Assembly: GCA_016875025.1 (NCBI GenBank)
Contig: VGSH01000012.1
Coordinates: forward strand, 1-44,474
Direction: 5' to 3'
DNA length: 44,474 bases
From: Deltaproteobacteria bacterium
GTDB taxonomy: Bacteria; Desulfobacterota; WTBG01; CAIYCZ01; CAIRTM01
Below are positions 25,742 to 33,530 of this stretch, piece by piece. Within the stretch, counting starts at the first letter, position 1; every line of letters starts with the position of its first letter. The notes under the pieces are model-generated. The model was given only the letters and a program-made list of their open reading frames with translations. It had not been told where the DNA came from and searched no databases. A program made the position numbers and the translations under genes.

Positions 25742-25750
25742 TGGTATACT
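25742..25750 (+). promoter_or_regulatory. Extended -10 promoter element before ychJ
   Basis: TGG-TATACT matches the extended -10 form TGN-TATAAT, 38 bases before the ychJ start. The -35 region is weak (TTAGTC), as is usual for extended -10 promoters. The roughly 110 bases between yhbY and ychJ hold no gene. Confidence 0.45.
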
Positions 25751-25788
25751 TTCACTTCTGATTGTGACGTCCAACCAAGGAGATGTTC

Positions 25789-26277
25789 ATGGAAACCTGC
25801 CCGTGCGGAAGCGCCCAACCCTACAGCCGGTGCTGCGAGCCCCTTATCCTCGGTGCAAAGTCGGCACCGACGCCTGAAGCCCTGATGCGCGCGCGCTACA
25901 GCGCCTACGCTAAAACTGAAGTGGACTTTATTATCGCTACAACCCACCCGGACAAACGCGAAGGCCTGCTGACCGAAGGCATCCGGCGCTGGTCCGAGCG
26001 TTCAACCTGGCATGGGCTCGAAATGATCGCCACTGACGTCGGCGCCGATGATCTAACCGGCAGTGTTGAATTTATCGCCCACTACACTGAAAAAAACACA
26101 AAGAAGAAACATCATGAACTGGCGCAGTTTGCCCGGGTTGATGGAACCTGGTATTTTTCCGACGGCACGCCGATAGTTCCCGCACAGTTCGTGCGGCCCC
26201 AGCCCAAAGTCGGGCGCAATGAACCCTGCCCCTGCGGAAGCGGTAAAAAACACAAAAAATGCTGTGCGGCAGGATAA
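25789..26277 (+). CDS. ychJ: YchJ-family protein with SEC-C motifs
   Basis: A 162-residue protein of the UPF0225/YchJ family, with a SEC-C zinc motif at each end: '[16 protein letters not shown]' at the N-terminus and '[16 protein letters not shown]' at the C-terminus. The central YchJ domain shows '[17 protein letters not shown]' and 'WHGLEMI'. Function is unknown; such zinc motifs often bind ribosomes or proteins. The ATG of METCPCGS was chosen over one two codons earlier because AAGGAG lies seven bases before it. Confidence 0.92.
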   Translation: METCPCGSAQPYSRCCEPLILGAKSAPTPEALMRARYSAYAKTEVDFIIATTHPDKREGLLTEGIRRWSERSTWHGLEMIATDVGADDLTGSVEFIAHYTEKNTKKKHHELAQFARVDGTWYFSDGTPIVPAQFVRPQPKVGRNEPCPCGSGKKHKKCCAAG

Positions 26278-26314
26278 CAGCTGCGCCGAAGATGAACTAT
26301 GGCAGAAGATTTGA

Positions 26315-26725
26315 TCAGGTGGAAACAGGTGAAGCCGCGCCGGGCCGGCTGCTCCAGCGCTTGATTTTCTCAAAGGCCTCTTTGGCGGCACGGTCGAAAA
26401 GGTCTATATTGACCGGTTTTACAAAATAGTCATCAAACCCGGCCTGGCGGCATTCTGTCAGGGCAAAAATCGATACATACGCGGTCATGGCGTAGATAAA
26501 TGCCAGGGGGTAATTACGGCGGATTTTTTCGCACAACTCCACCCCGCTCATGTCAGGCATGTGCAAATCAACAAACATAACGTGAAAATAAGATTCCTGC
26601 AGCCTGTCAAGCGCAGCCTGAGCGCTGTCAACCGCCGTCACAGTGTATCCGCGCTTGCTCAGCGCACTTGCAAGCAGTTCCCGCACCGGGGCAGCGTCAT
26701 CAACGATCAAAACTGTTTTTTCCAT
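26315..26725 (-). CDS. Single-domain response regulator receiver protein
   Basis: A 136-residue CheY-like receiver. D9-D10, the phosphoacceptor D53 (MFVDLHMPDMSG), a Thr in 'YAMTAYV' and Lys in 'YFVKPVNID' are present. A short C-terminal tail rich in Ser and Pro follows, with no output domain. It converges with ychJ and stands next to a repeat-rich gap; no kinase is adjacent. Confidence 0.88.
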   Translation of the reverse strand: MEKTVLIVDDAAPVRELLASALSKRGYTVTAVDSAQAALDRLQESYFHVMFVDLHMPDMSGVELCEKIRRNYPLAFIYAMTAYVSIFALTECRQAGFDDYFVKPVNIDLFDRAAKEAFEKIKRWSSRPGAASPVST

Positions 26726-26856
26726 GAATCGGCTCCCTGGCTGTTAACTGCCGCTCAAACAGGCGGTCGGATACGTTGCTTTTTCGGCACAATCCTACGC
26801 TGACATGAATTTTTTTCAAGATAAGAACGGCAGCGTTGAGGGCCTCTTTGTAACAG

Positions 26857-27007
26857 CAGGCTGTTGAAAAACGCCCATCTGCTGCGTTGTGCTCATCATT
26901 CGTCACTGCGGCGTACGGCAAAGTACCCCTCATTCCTCATGATTTCGCACGCCGTGCATCCGAGCGCTTTTGAACAGCCTGTATAAAAGGACTTTTTCAA
27001 CAACCTG
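26857..27007. repeat. 151-bp fold-back (MITE-like) repeat, copy 1
   Basis: The left arm CAGGCTGTTGAAAAACGC pairs with a first right arm GCGCTTTTGAACAGCCTG and also with the outer right arm CTTTTTCAACAACCTG. A G/C-rich core containing GCGGCGTACGGCAAAGTAC lies between. A second copy of the same length and orientation is at 28367, and a related element at 28717. No coding capacity. Confidence 0.85.
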
Positions 27008-27326
27008 TTAGAGTATAGCACAGCCGCAAACAAAGCCTGGCGCACGCCCGGCTCGCTGAAGTTCAGTATTCAAAAATCAAGCTAAAAAATACCTGTTTTT
27101 AGCCGGCACTTTACAGGGTTTTTTCCAGTATTGTTTTCTTGGTCCTGATCCTGTTTAATTGTGGTTAATTTTACAAACTATTTTAACGGCACATGTTCCT
27201 GCTTTTTGATGTTTCTACAGGCAAGAGGTTGGCATAGTAACTGTGTGAAGGGGAGGAAAGGAGGTAAACACAACACACCCACAAAAGCATGAAAACGATA
27301 CACTCAATCAAACAGGGAGGCTTGGC
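27008..27326. other. Leader region of the secreted hydrolase gene
   Basis: About 320 bases without a gene, A/T-rich in the middle (27060-27190). Just before the hydrolase start there is a purine-rich stretch GGGGAGGAAAGGAGG (27250-27264) and then CAGGGAGG nearer the ATG, the likely ribosome-binding site. I see no convincing sigma-70 promoter. Confidence 0.4.
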
Positions 27327-28178
27327 ATGAATACAGTATCACGAAAAATTGCGCTGGCACTTGTTGTTGCAGCGCTTGCAGTTTTCGGATTCAGCAGTGC
27401 ACAGGCAGCATCGTTTACCAAGGATATATCCCAGGGCCAGGTTAAAGTCTTCTATCCCAGCCCGGCGCCGGCAGCCTGCGAGGCGATTCTGCTGGGTGTG
27501 GGAACTTCCATGTCCCGGGACGGCTATGACAAGCTCTCAAACGCCCTCATTGCCCACGGCTATGTTGTGGTCATGATGGACCATAATCCCGGCAACATGG
27601 TGAAGACCGATGCGACCAAATTCCGCAACCTGGCACTTGCCGTGCGCGCCAACCTGGTCGGCTGGCTGGCCGGCAGCGGCTGCACCTCTATTTCGCACTG
27701 GCTGATGGGCGGGCATTCCGCGGGCGGGCAGGCGGCGCAGAATGCTGTTTCAGCCGATCCCTCACTGGCTGATGCCATTTTCAGCATCGATCCTTACAAC
27801 TGCAGCAACACGGGCAACGTGGTGGTTCCGGCCATGTACTGGGGCTTTAATGTCACGACCTGCTTTGTGACCATGAACGACGCTGCCAAGGCGGCCTATT
27901 ACGGCAGTATGGGTCAGCGGGCGCTCTACCGTGCCAAGAGGGTCTATGCGTTCAACCCCTGCGGCTATTCGCCCCGCTGGTTTCACTGCAGCTTTGTCGA
28001 CAATCACTGTCCGGCCTGCACGAACTGCTGGTACACGCCGAATCACTTTTTTTCGGATGTGGCCCTGAGCGTGAATAAGTTCATCACTGCGGCCTTTTAC
28101 GGAACCTGGTCCAAGAGCAATCTGGCCATCAGTGTGCAGACCCCGATCGACCTTTTCGTTGACGGCGATCAGCCGTAA
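27327..28178 (+). CDS. Secreted cysteine-rich alpha/beta hydrolase
   Basis: A 283-residue exported protein: signal peptide to about A27/A28 (SAQA-AS), then an alpha/beta-hydrolase fold. The nucleophile elbow is GGHSAGG with S131. D155 (FSIDPYN) and H240 (TPNHFFSD) are the best candidates for the rest of the triad, H227 an alternative. The mature part has ten cysteines, seven of them between 212 and 234, suggesting disulfide bonding outside the cytoplasm. 'LSNALIAHGYVVVMMDHN' and the nucleophile context recall chlorophyllase/dienelactone-hydrolase-like esterases; the substrate is unknown and might be a lipid, polyester or xenobiotic ester. The gene is monocistronic, has a strong terminator, and is bracketed by two direct copies of a 151-bp repeat, a hint of transfer or rearrangement. 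Confidence 0.75.
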   Translation: MNTVSRKIALALVVAALAVFGFSSAQAASFTKDISQGQVKVFYPSPAPAACEAILLGVGTSMSRDGYDKLSNALIAHGYVVVMMDHNPGNMVKTDATKFRNLALAVRANLVGWLAGSGCTSISHWLMGGHSAGGQAAQNAVSADPSLADAIFSIDPYNCSNTGNVVVPAMYWGFNVTTCFVTMNDAAKAAYYGSMGQRALYRAKRVYAFNPCGYSPRWFHCSFVDNHCPACTNCWYTPNHFFSDVALSVNKFITAAFYGTWSKSNLAISVQTPIDLFVDGDQP

Positions 28179-28240
28179 CCGCAACACCGGCATGGCAGCT
28201 GCTTCCCTGGAAGACGCCAGCCGCTATGCGATAAACACAC

Positions 28241-28282
28241 AAGGCAATTCCGTTATAAGCAGCAAACGGAATTGCCTTTTTT
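28241..28282 (+). terminator. Rho-independent terminator of the hydrolase gene
   Basis: A perfect 14-base-pair stem AAGGCAATTCCGTT/AACGGAATTGCCTT with a ten-base loop runs into a stretch of T. It lies about 60 bases after the stop codon. Confidence 0.9.
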
Positions 28283-28366
28283 ATCGCTTTTCCCCAGTAA
28301 ACCTCTCAATGAGAAACTGCAAGCGGTGAGCTTGTCGAACCATGACCGGACCCGGGGGAGCTCTAT

Positions 28367-28517
28367 CAGGCTGTTGAAAAACGCCCATCTGCTGTGTTGT
28401 GCTCATCATTCGTCACTGCGGCGTACCGCAAAGTACGCCTCATTCCTCATAATTTCGCACGCCTTGCATCTGACCGTTTTTGAACAGTCTGTTTAAAAAG
28501 AATTTTTCAACACCCTG
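28367..28517. repeat. 151-bp fold-back (MITE-like) repeat, copy 2
   Basis: Same length, orientation and structure as the copy at 26857, with scattered substitutions. The left arm CAGGCTGTTGAAAAACGCCC is identical, the right ends are slightly diverged. The two copies enclose the hydrolase gene as direct repeats. A half-copy of the GAGCTTGTCGAACC hairpin family lies just before it (28327-28350). Confidence 0.85.
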
Positions 28518-28524
28518 CTATGTA

Positions 28525-28573
28525 CTCCGTTCACCCTGCGACAAGCTCAGGGAGAACGGAGGGTGCTTTTTTT
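28525..28573 (+). terminator. Hairpin repeat with T-run
   Basis: Arms CTCCGTTC-A-CCCTG and CAGGG-A-GAACGGAG form a 13-base-pair stem with one A-A mismatch, followed after GGTGC by seven T residues. It belongs to the dispersed GTCGAA/ACAAGCTCAGGG hairpin family and could also act as a terminator. Confidence 0.55.
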
Positions 28574-28716
28574 CAGGCTATGCGCATGGAGAAAATTGCG
28601 GCGATGCCGTGCTGAAAGCAGGTAAGGTTTCTTGTGTTTCGTGTTGAGAAACCAGTGTTTTAAATGTAGAATTATTGCAGCAGCCCATATTCTTAGCGCT
28701 ATACAGTTTAATCTTT

Positions 28717-28872
28717 GACGCGCTCGTAAAAAGTCCGGATGCTACGTTGCGCTGCATCCTCAGTCATTGCGGCGTACGGCACGTACGCCTCATTCCTTCG
28801 GATTTGCGCGCCTTGCCTGCGGCCTTTTTACGAGCGCGTCGTAAAAAATGGTATTTTCGGACTTTTTACGAC
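28717..28872. repeat. Fold-back repeat related to the 151-bp family
   Basis: Perfect 16-base inverted ends GACGCGCTCGTAAAAA (28717-28732) and its complement (28825-28840) are followed by a second right arm ending CGGACTTTTTACGAC that pairs with CGTAAAAAGTCCG of the left arm. The core GCGGCGTACGGCACGTACGCCTC resembles that of the 151-bp repeats, while the ends differ. The flanks (28574-28716 and 28873-28955) show no gene. Confidence 0.8.
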
Positions 28873-28955
28873 TTCATCAATCTTTGAATAGATCCGTTTT
28901 CCGGCTATCCTGATACACGCACACTGTCCTGTACTAAACTCTTCTGTATCTGCCC

Positions 28956-30209
28956 ATGTCTATACCGAAGCCTGCAAACAAAAAAGACAAGGCCGCCATG
29001 CACGGGCGACCGGGCGCTGACCCGGCCCTGCGTCAGGCCGGCCACGTGCTGGAAGCCTGTTTTGATGCCGCCATCATTACCAGTCCCGGCGGAACCATCC
29101 TGCAGGCAAACACGGCCTGCCTGAACCTGCTGGGCTATTGCGCAGAAGAAATCATCGGCAGGGCTCTTGATTGTTTATACGCATCTCCCGACTGCTCATC
29201 AGCGGCAGAAGCAGTCTGCATGAATAAGCAGGGCTTGGCAATTCCTGTTGAACAAAAAAGCACGTCCGTATTCAACAGCGCGGGCGGGGCCGCCGGCATG
29301 CTGACCGTCATGCGCGACCGCACCGACGAGCTGGCCCTGCGCACTGCCGAGGAGCGCTTCCGCACTTTTTTTGAGTATGCCCCGGATGCCATCTATATCA
29401 GCGACGCGAGCGGGATTTTTATCGACGGCAACCGCAGCGCTGAACAGCTGACCGGTTACAGCCGCGATGAACTGATCGGAAAAAATTATTTTGATCTGGA
29501 TCTGCTCTCAGACGAGCAGTTCCCTAAAGCCCTCGAGCTGCTTGAGCGCAACATCGGCGGAAGCCCCACCGGCCCCGACGAGTTCGAGCTGAAGCGCAAA
29601 GACGGCGGCCTGGTATCGGTAGAGATCTGTACCTATCCGCTCTACCTTCAGGGGGAGCGCTGCGTACTGGGTGTGGCGCATGATATCACCGCGCGCAAGC
29701 AGGCGGAATCTGCGCTGAACACTGCCCGCGAAATACTGGAAGTCAAGGTCAGGGAGCGCACCCGCGACCTTGAGGATGCCAATACCGCCCTGCGCGTGCT
29801 GCTGAGCAGCAGAGACGACGACAGGACGGCCCTGGAGCAATCCATGCTGCATAACCTGCATAAGCTGGTCCTGCCCTGCATCGAAAAACTCAAGGCCGGG
29901 AAGCTGCAGGAGCGCCAGCGGGCGCTGCTTGGACTGCTTGAGACGAACCTGCGCGACATCACGTCGCCGATGATGCGCTCCCTGAGCATGCAGCACCTGC
30001 GCTTCACGCCGGCGGAAATCCAGATTGCCAGCTGCATCCGGCACGGCAGGACCACGAGAGACATTGCAGAGCTGCTGCAGCTCAGTATTAAAACGGTGAA
30101 CTTCCACCGCAACAACATCCGCAGGAAATGCGGCATAACCAACAAAAAGCTCAACCTGAGAACGTTTCTGGCCTCGCTGGCAGAAAGCCGGACCGCGGCC
30201 CAGCAATGA
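28956..30209 (+). CDS. PAS-PAS-LuxR transcriptional regulator
   Basis: A 417-residue cytoplasmic sensor-regulator. Two PAS domains (about 28-125 and 130-250, the latter 'RFRTFFEYAPDAIYISDASG' in part) are joined by a coiled coil ('ILEVKVRERTRDLEDANTALR' in part) to a C-terminal LuxR-type helix-turn-helix (about 345-405; 'FTPAEIQIASCIRHGRTTRDIA' in part, then 'LSIKTVNFHRNNIRRK'). This architecture is common in sulfate reducers and syntrophs. No receiver domain, so the PAS domains probably sense the signal directly. The ribosome-binding site is weak. A second PAS protein follows after 28 bases. Confidence 0.88.
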   Translation: MSIPKPANKKDKAAMHGRPGADPALRQAGHVLEACFDAAIITSPGGTILQANTACLNLLGYCAEEIIGRALDCLYASPDCSSAAEAVCMNKQGLAIPVEQKSTSVFNSAGGAAGMLTVMRDRTDELALRTAEERFRTFFEYAPDAIYISDASGIFIDGNRSAEQLTGYSRDELIGKNYFDLDLLSDEQFPKALELLERNIGGSPTGPDEFELKRKDGGLVSVEICTYPLYLQGERCVLGVAHDITARKQAESALNTAREILEVKVRERTRDLEDANTALRVLLSSRDDDRTALEQSMLHNLHKLVLPCIEKLKAGKLQERQRALLGLLETNLRDITSPMMRSLSMQHLRFTPAEIQIASCIRHGRTTRDIAELLQLSIKTVNFHRNNIRRKCGITNKKLNLRTFLASLAESRTAAQQ

Positions 30210-30237
30210 TGCATCACATACAGGCCGGTACGCATCC

Positions 30238-31128
30238 ATGAAAGAACAGGAGCAGCTGCGCGTCGAATACTTCGAGATGCTTTTTGATAAGCATTTCGAC
30301 GCGGCCTTCGTGGTCAACAGCGCGGGCCGCTTTCTGAGAGTCAACAGCGCATTCACTGCGCTGCTGGGATACGGACCCGATGATATACCGGGCCTGCGTT
30401 TTGCCGACATCGCAGCTGCGCGCAGGCAGGACGCTGATATGGATGCATCGCTGCGCGAGCATATTCTGCGCTTTGAACTCTACCCGCTTGCGATTGCCGA
30501 AAAAAAAGCCTCTCCCTGCACCTTGATCGCGAAATCAAAAGAGCGCATTCCGGTTCTTATGCGTTCGGCACTCATGCGCGACCCCGGCGGAGCAATACGA
30601 CAGGCAATCGTCGTCGCCTCTCCGGAACGGCGGGCCGCCTCCCGGCAAAGCGCTGCGCCGGCCATTCCCCTCTGCGAGGCCTGGGAACCCGAGGAGCTTT
30701 ACCGCAGCATTCTGGAGAACTCCGGCGATGCCGTCATCATCGCCGACTTCAACGGCTCGATCGCCACGGCAAACGAAGCCTGCATCCGCATGTTCGGCTT
30801 TGAGCGTTCCGATGAAATGCTGGGCAGGTATCTGCTGGAATTTATACCCATGGCCGGCTCCTACGCCAGCTCAACCGGAGAGGCCTTTGTCGTGACCGAT
30901 GAATATTACGCCCGCCAGGTGCTTCAGGTTGAGCAGCTTTTTGAAACCGGCCTGTCAAAGACCCGGGCGTATCTTTTCAAAAAGGACAAAACGGTTTTTC
31001 CTGCGGAAGCAACCATGTCGCTTCTGCGCGACCAGCAGGGCCAGCAGCGCGGCACCATCACCATCTGCCGCGACATCACCGAGCGCTGTAAAATAGAGGC
31101 GGCTTTGCAGCGCTCAAGCATCGCCTGA
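30238..31128 (+). CDS. PAS-domain protein without output domain
   Basis: A 296-residue soluble protein with an N-terminal PAS domain (about 10-125) and a second complete PAS domain (about 150-290), beginning 'LYRSILENSGDAVIIADFNG' and ending in the PAC-type 'GTITICRDITERCKIEAALQ'. The sequence stops where a kinase, GGDEF or HTH would normally begin; the downstream bases contain no kinase-like continuation in any frame. It may be a stand-alone sensor acting on the neighbouring PAS-LuxR protein or the remnant of a longer kinase. The start ATG lies 28 bases after the regulator gene. Confidence 0.8.
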   Translation: MKEQEQLRVEYFEMLFDKHFDAAFVVNSAGRFLRVNSAFTALLGYGPDDIPGLRFADIAAARRQDADMDASLREHILRFELYPLAIAEKKASPCTLIAKSKERIPVLMRSALMRDPGGAIRQAIVVASPERRAASRQSAAPAIPLCEAWEPEELYRSILENSGDAVIIADFNGSIATANEACIRMFGFERSDEMLGRYLLEFIPMAGSYASSTGEAFVVTDEYYARQVLQVEQLFETGLSKTRAYLFKKDKTVFPAEATMSLLRDQQGQQRGTITICRDITERCKIEAALQRSSIA

Positions 31129-31267
31129 CCTGTGAGAGATGAGGCCGCTGCCGCCTGCCGGACTCCCTGCGCCGGAGTGCTGCCGATGTATGGTTATAAA
31201 AACAGACACGGGATAATAATTGTTATTTATTGGATTTCCCAATACAAACATTTCAAGGAGACAGACC

Positions 31268-31567
31268 ATGAAAACAATTTCGTCCATATGCGCGTTGTTT
31301 GTTCTGCTGCTTGCGGCTCCTTTGTATGCCGGGCAGGAAGCGGGCCCCCTGTGTGATCCAAAAAAAGCAGCTGAGTGCAATCAAAAACTGGGCTCGCTTA
31401 TGCAGTCAATCGACAGCCTGCGCGCGAAAGTACTGGCGGCACAGTCTGAGCTCGCCGGCGGCAAGCAGCTGACGGAAGCCGAAGCAAATCAGCTGCTCAA
31501 GCGTGTGGATGAAATAAACAGAAACATGCCAGCGCCGCCCTCGGAAGGCATGCTCTGGGACAAATGA
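31268..31567 (+). CDS. Small secreted protein of unknown function
   Basis: A 99-residue protein with a signal peptide (cleavage after LYA, about residue 21), two cysteines in the mature N-terminus (LCDPKKAAEC), and then a predicted coiled coil ('GSLMQSIDSLRAKVLAAQSEL' in part, 'EANQLLKRVDEI'). AAGGAG lies eight bases before the chosen ATG; a longer open frame upstream lacks one. It is followed by a terminator and is probably monocistronic. I do not recognise a family. Confidence 0.7.
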   Translation: MKTISSICALFVLLLAAPLYAGQEAGPLCDPKKAAECNQKLGSLMQSIDSLRAKVLAAQSELAGGKQLTEAEANQLLKRVDEINRNMPAPPSEGMLWDK

Positions 31568-31594
31568 TTTCAATTAAAGCGATGCTTGACTTCG

Positions 31595-31628
31595 AAGCGG
31601 CGCGTGTCATATGCACGTGCCGCTTTTT
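31595..31628 (+). terminator. Rho-independent terminator
   Basis: A 12-base-pair stem AAGCGGCGCGTG/CACGTGCCGCTT (one G-U pair) runs into T residues, 28 bases after the stop codon of the small secreted protein. Confidence 0.85.
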
Positions 31629-31757
31629 GCTGCGGACCGCCGGAAGAAAAAAATCAGCCGCGCTTGTGTCGTTACTCCATCTTCTTTTTCAGCGCGCGCG
31701 TGTGCTTTTTATGGTATACGTGCTGCCGTATCGTATGTCACCTGAAAGTTCTCGCGC

Positions 31758-33173
31758 GTGGTAACAAACTGGAATGCCCCCTGCGGCTGCAAGGCCGTTT
31801 TAAAGGTCAGCCTGCCGCTGGTGGCAAGCATGGCCTCCACAACGCTGATGCTGTTTACCGACCGGCTGTTCCTTGGCTGGTATTCAACCGACGCGCTGGC
31901 CGCCTCAACCCCTGCCGGACTCATGGCCTTCACCCTGATGAGTTTCTTTCTGGGGGTCGCCGCCTACACCAACACCTTTGTGGCCCAGTATACCGGCTCC
32001 GGCGCGCATGGCCGTGTCGGCGCAAGCCTCTGGCAGGGAATCTATTTTTCCCTGCTGGCCGGTGCGCTGCTGGCCGTTCTTTCTTTTCTGGGTGAAGATA
32101 TTTTCCGCCTGGCCGGCCATCCCCCTGAAATCCAGCGCCTCGAAACAATCTATTTCCGGATACTGATGCTGTTTGCGGTGTTCAACGTGCTGCACGACAC
32201 GCTGTCATGCTTCTACTCCGGCCGCGGCCTGACCGTACCGGTCATGATCATCAGCCTGATCGGAGCGGCGGTCAACATTCCGCTCAATTATATTCTCATC
32301 AACGGTCATCTGGGGTTTCCGGAAATGGGCATCGCGGGCGCGGCCTGGGCAACGGTCGCCTCCCACGCGCTTATCATGCTGCTCTACATTGTGCTGATAT
32401 TCAGGCCGGGCAACAACAGCCGCTTTGGTGTCTGGCGCGCGCGCGCCTTTAGCCCGGATGTATTCAAACGGCTCCTCACCTACGGTGTGCCGGCCGGCAT
32501 CTCCTTCTTCATCGATATTTTCGCCTTCACGTTATTTCTGTTCATGATCGGGCGTATCGGCACCTGCGAGCTTGCCGCCTCAAACATCGCCTTTGCGATC
32601 AACTCGCTCGGCTTTCTGCCCATGATCGGATTCGGCATTGGTACGTCGGCGCTGGTGGGGCAATCAATCGGCCGCGGCCGCCCTGAGGACGCTGTCAAGG
32701 TAACCCGCTCGGCCCTGCATATCTGCGCTGTGTATATGCTGCTGATGCTGGCGGTCTACCTGGGGCTTCCTGAGGTCCTGTTCGGCCTTTTCCGGCCTCA
32801 TGATATGCAGCCCGGGGATTTTGACGCGGTTATCTCCATGGGCCGCCCGGTTATGACGTTTATTGCAGTCTACAGCCTGTTTGACATGTTTGCCATCATA
32901 TACTGTTCAACCATCAAGGGCGCCGGCGACACGCGCTTTGTAACCCGGGCTGTGCTTCTATGTTCGACCTTTCTGCTGGTTGTCCCGGTCTACCTTGCCG
33001 TGGATGTGTTCAATCGCGGACTGTACACGGCCTGGTTTTTCGCAACCGCCTATGTCGTTGTCATCGGCTGCACATTTTTTCTGCGCTATCGCCAGGGCCG
33101 CTGGAAAACAATGCGCGTCATTGAGCACAACCCGGTTGTCGAGGTTATCGAGGCGGAATCCGGTATTTATTAG
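31758..33173 (+). CDS. MATE family efflux transporter
   Basis: A 471-residue inner-membrane protein with about twelve hydrophobic spans in two similar halves, typical of NorM/DinF-type MATE antiporters, which export organic cations or other compounds using Na+ or H+ gradients. Family features include 'LPLVASMASTTLMLFTDRLFLG' (in part) at the start, 'GAAVNIPLNYILI', 'GVPAGISFFID' and 'IKGAGDTRFV'. Start is GTG with a poor ribosome-binding site; the ATG alternatives lie too far inside the first span. The stop codon is formed at the edge of a 180-bp repeat element. Substrate unknown. Confidence 0.9.
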   Translation: MVTNWNAPCGCKAVLKVSLPLVASMASTTLMLFTDRLFLGWYSTDALAASTPAGLMAFTLMSFFLGVAAYTNTFVAQYTGSGAHGRVGASLWQGIYFSLLAGALLAVLSFLGEDIFRLAGHPPEIQRLETIYFRILMLFAVFNVLHDTLSCFYSGRGLTVPVMIISLIGAAVNIPLNYILINGHLGFPEMGIAGAAWATVASHALIMLLYIVLIFRPGNNSRFGVWRARAFSPDVFKRLLTYGVPAGISFFIDIFAFTLFLFMIGRIGTCELAASNIAFAINSLGFLPMIGFGIGTSALVGQSIGRGRPEDAVKVTRSALHICAVYMLLMLAVYLGLPEVLFGLFRPHDMQPGDFDAVISMGRPVMTFIAVYSLFDMFAIIYCSTIKGAGDTRFVTRAVLLCSTFLLVVPVYLAVDVFNRGLYTAWFFATAYVVVIGCTFFLRYRQGRWKTMRVIEHNPVVEVIEAESGIY

Positions 33174-33350
33174 AGCATTTTCCTGAATATCGCAGCCAGA
33201 CTGTCATTTCGAAACGAGAAGAGTGAGTGAGAAATCTTTCTTTTTGCACAAACAAAACGGCAAGATCTCTCACGGAGCCTGCCCTGAGCGCAGTCGAAGG
33301 GGTCGAGATGACACTACAGTTACGGTTATAATAAAAAGGAAAATGCTCTA
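33171..33350. mobile_element. 180-bp element with 14-bp perfect terminal inverted repeats (MITE-like)
   Basis: Ends TAGAGCATTTTCCT (33171-33184) and AGGAAAATGCTCTA (33337-33350) are perfect inverted copies and begin and end with TA, as in MITEs of the IS630/Tc1 type. Inside, a second inverted pair (TGTCATTTCGAA and TCGAGATGACA) and a CCCTGAGCGCAGTCGAAGGGG hairpin are nested. It contains no gene and starts exactly at the MATE stop codon. Confidence 0.75.
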
Positions 33351-33391
33351 GTGCATAGCCCTTTTTACTGCTGCCCCTGTAAAGAACACTT

Positions 33392-33424
33392 CCGTTCGTG
33401 GTGAGCCTGTCGAACCATGAACGG
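33392..33424. repeat. Hairpin repeat of the 'GAGCCTGTCGAA' family
   Basis: CCGTTC-G-TGGT and ACCA-T-GAACGG flank the loop GAGCCTGTCGA. A further relative (CCCTTCGACACGCTCAGGATGAAC) follows at about 33447-33470. Together with the element before it, these repeats fill the 357-base gap between the MATE gene and typA; no gene is seen there. Confidence 0.7.
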
Positions 33425-33530
33425 ATTTATCTGTGCCCCGTTCTACCCTTCGACACGCTCAGGATGAACTCCGGTTTTGCTCCGGACTCCGAGCTCTTGG
33501 CTGTGTTTTGGATAATGCGGCGGGAGATTT

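Noticed and set aside
27229-27244. Sigma-54-like promoter before the hydrolase gene
   Set aside because: TTGGCATAGTAACTGT has GG but GT rather than GC at the -12 position; one site with a mismatch at a critical base is not enough.
27327-28178. Naming the secreted hydrolase as a polyester hydrolase or cutinase
   Set aside because: The nucleophile context and signal peptide fit, but family-specific residues cannot be confirmed from sequence reading alone.
30238-31128. Reading the second PAS protein as a histidine kinase
   Set aside because: No H-box or ATP-binding N, G1 or G2 motif is present in it or just downstream in any frame.
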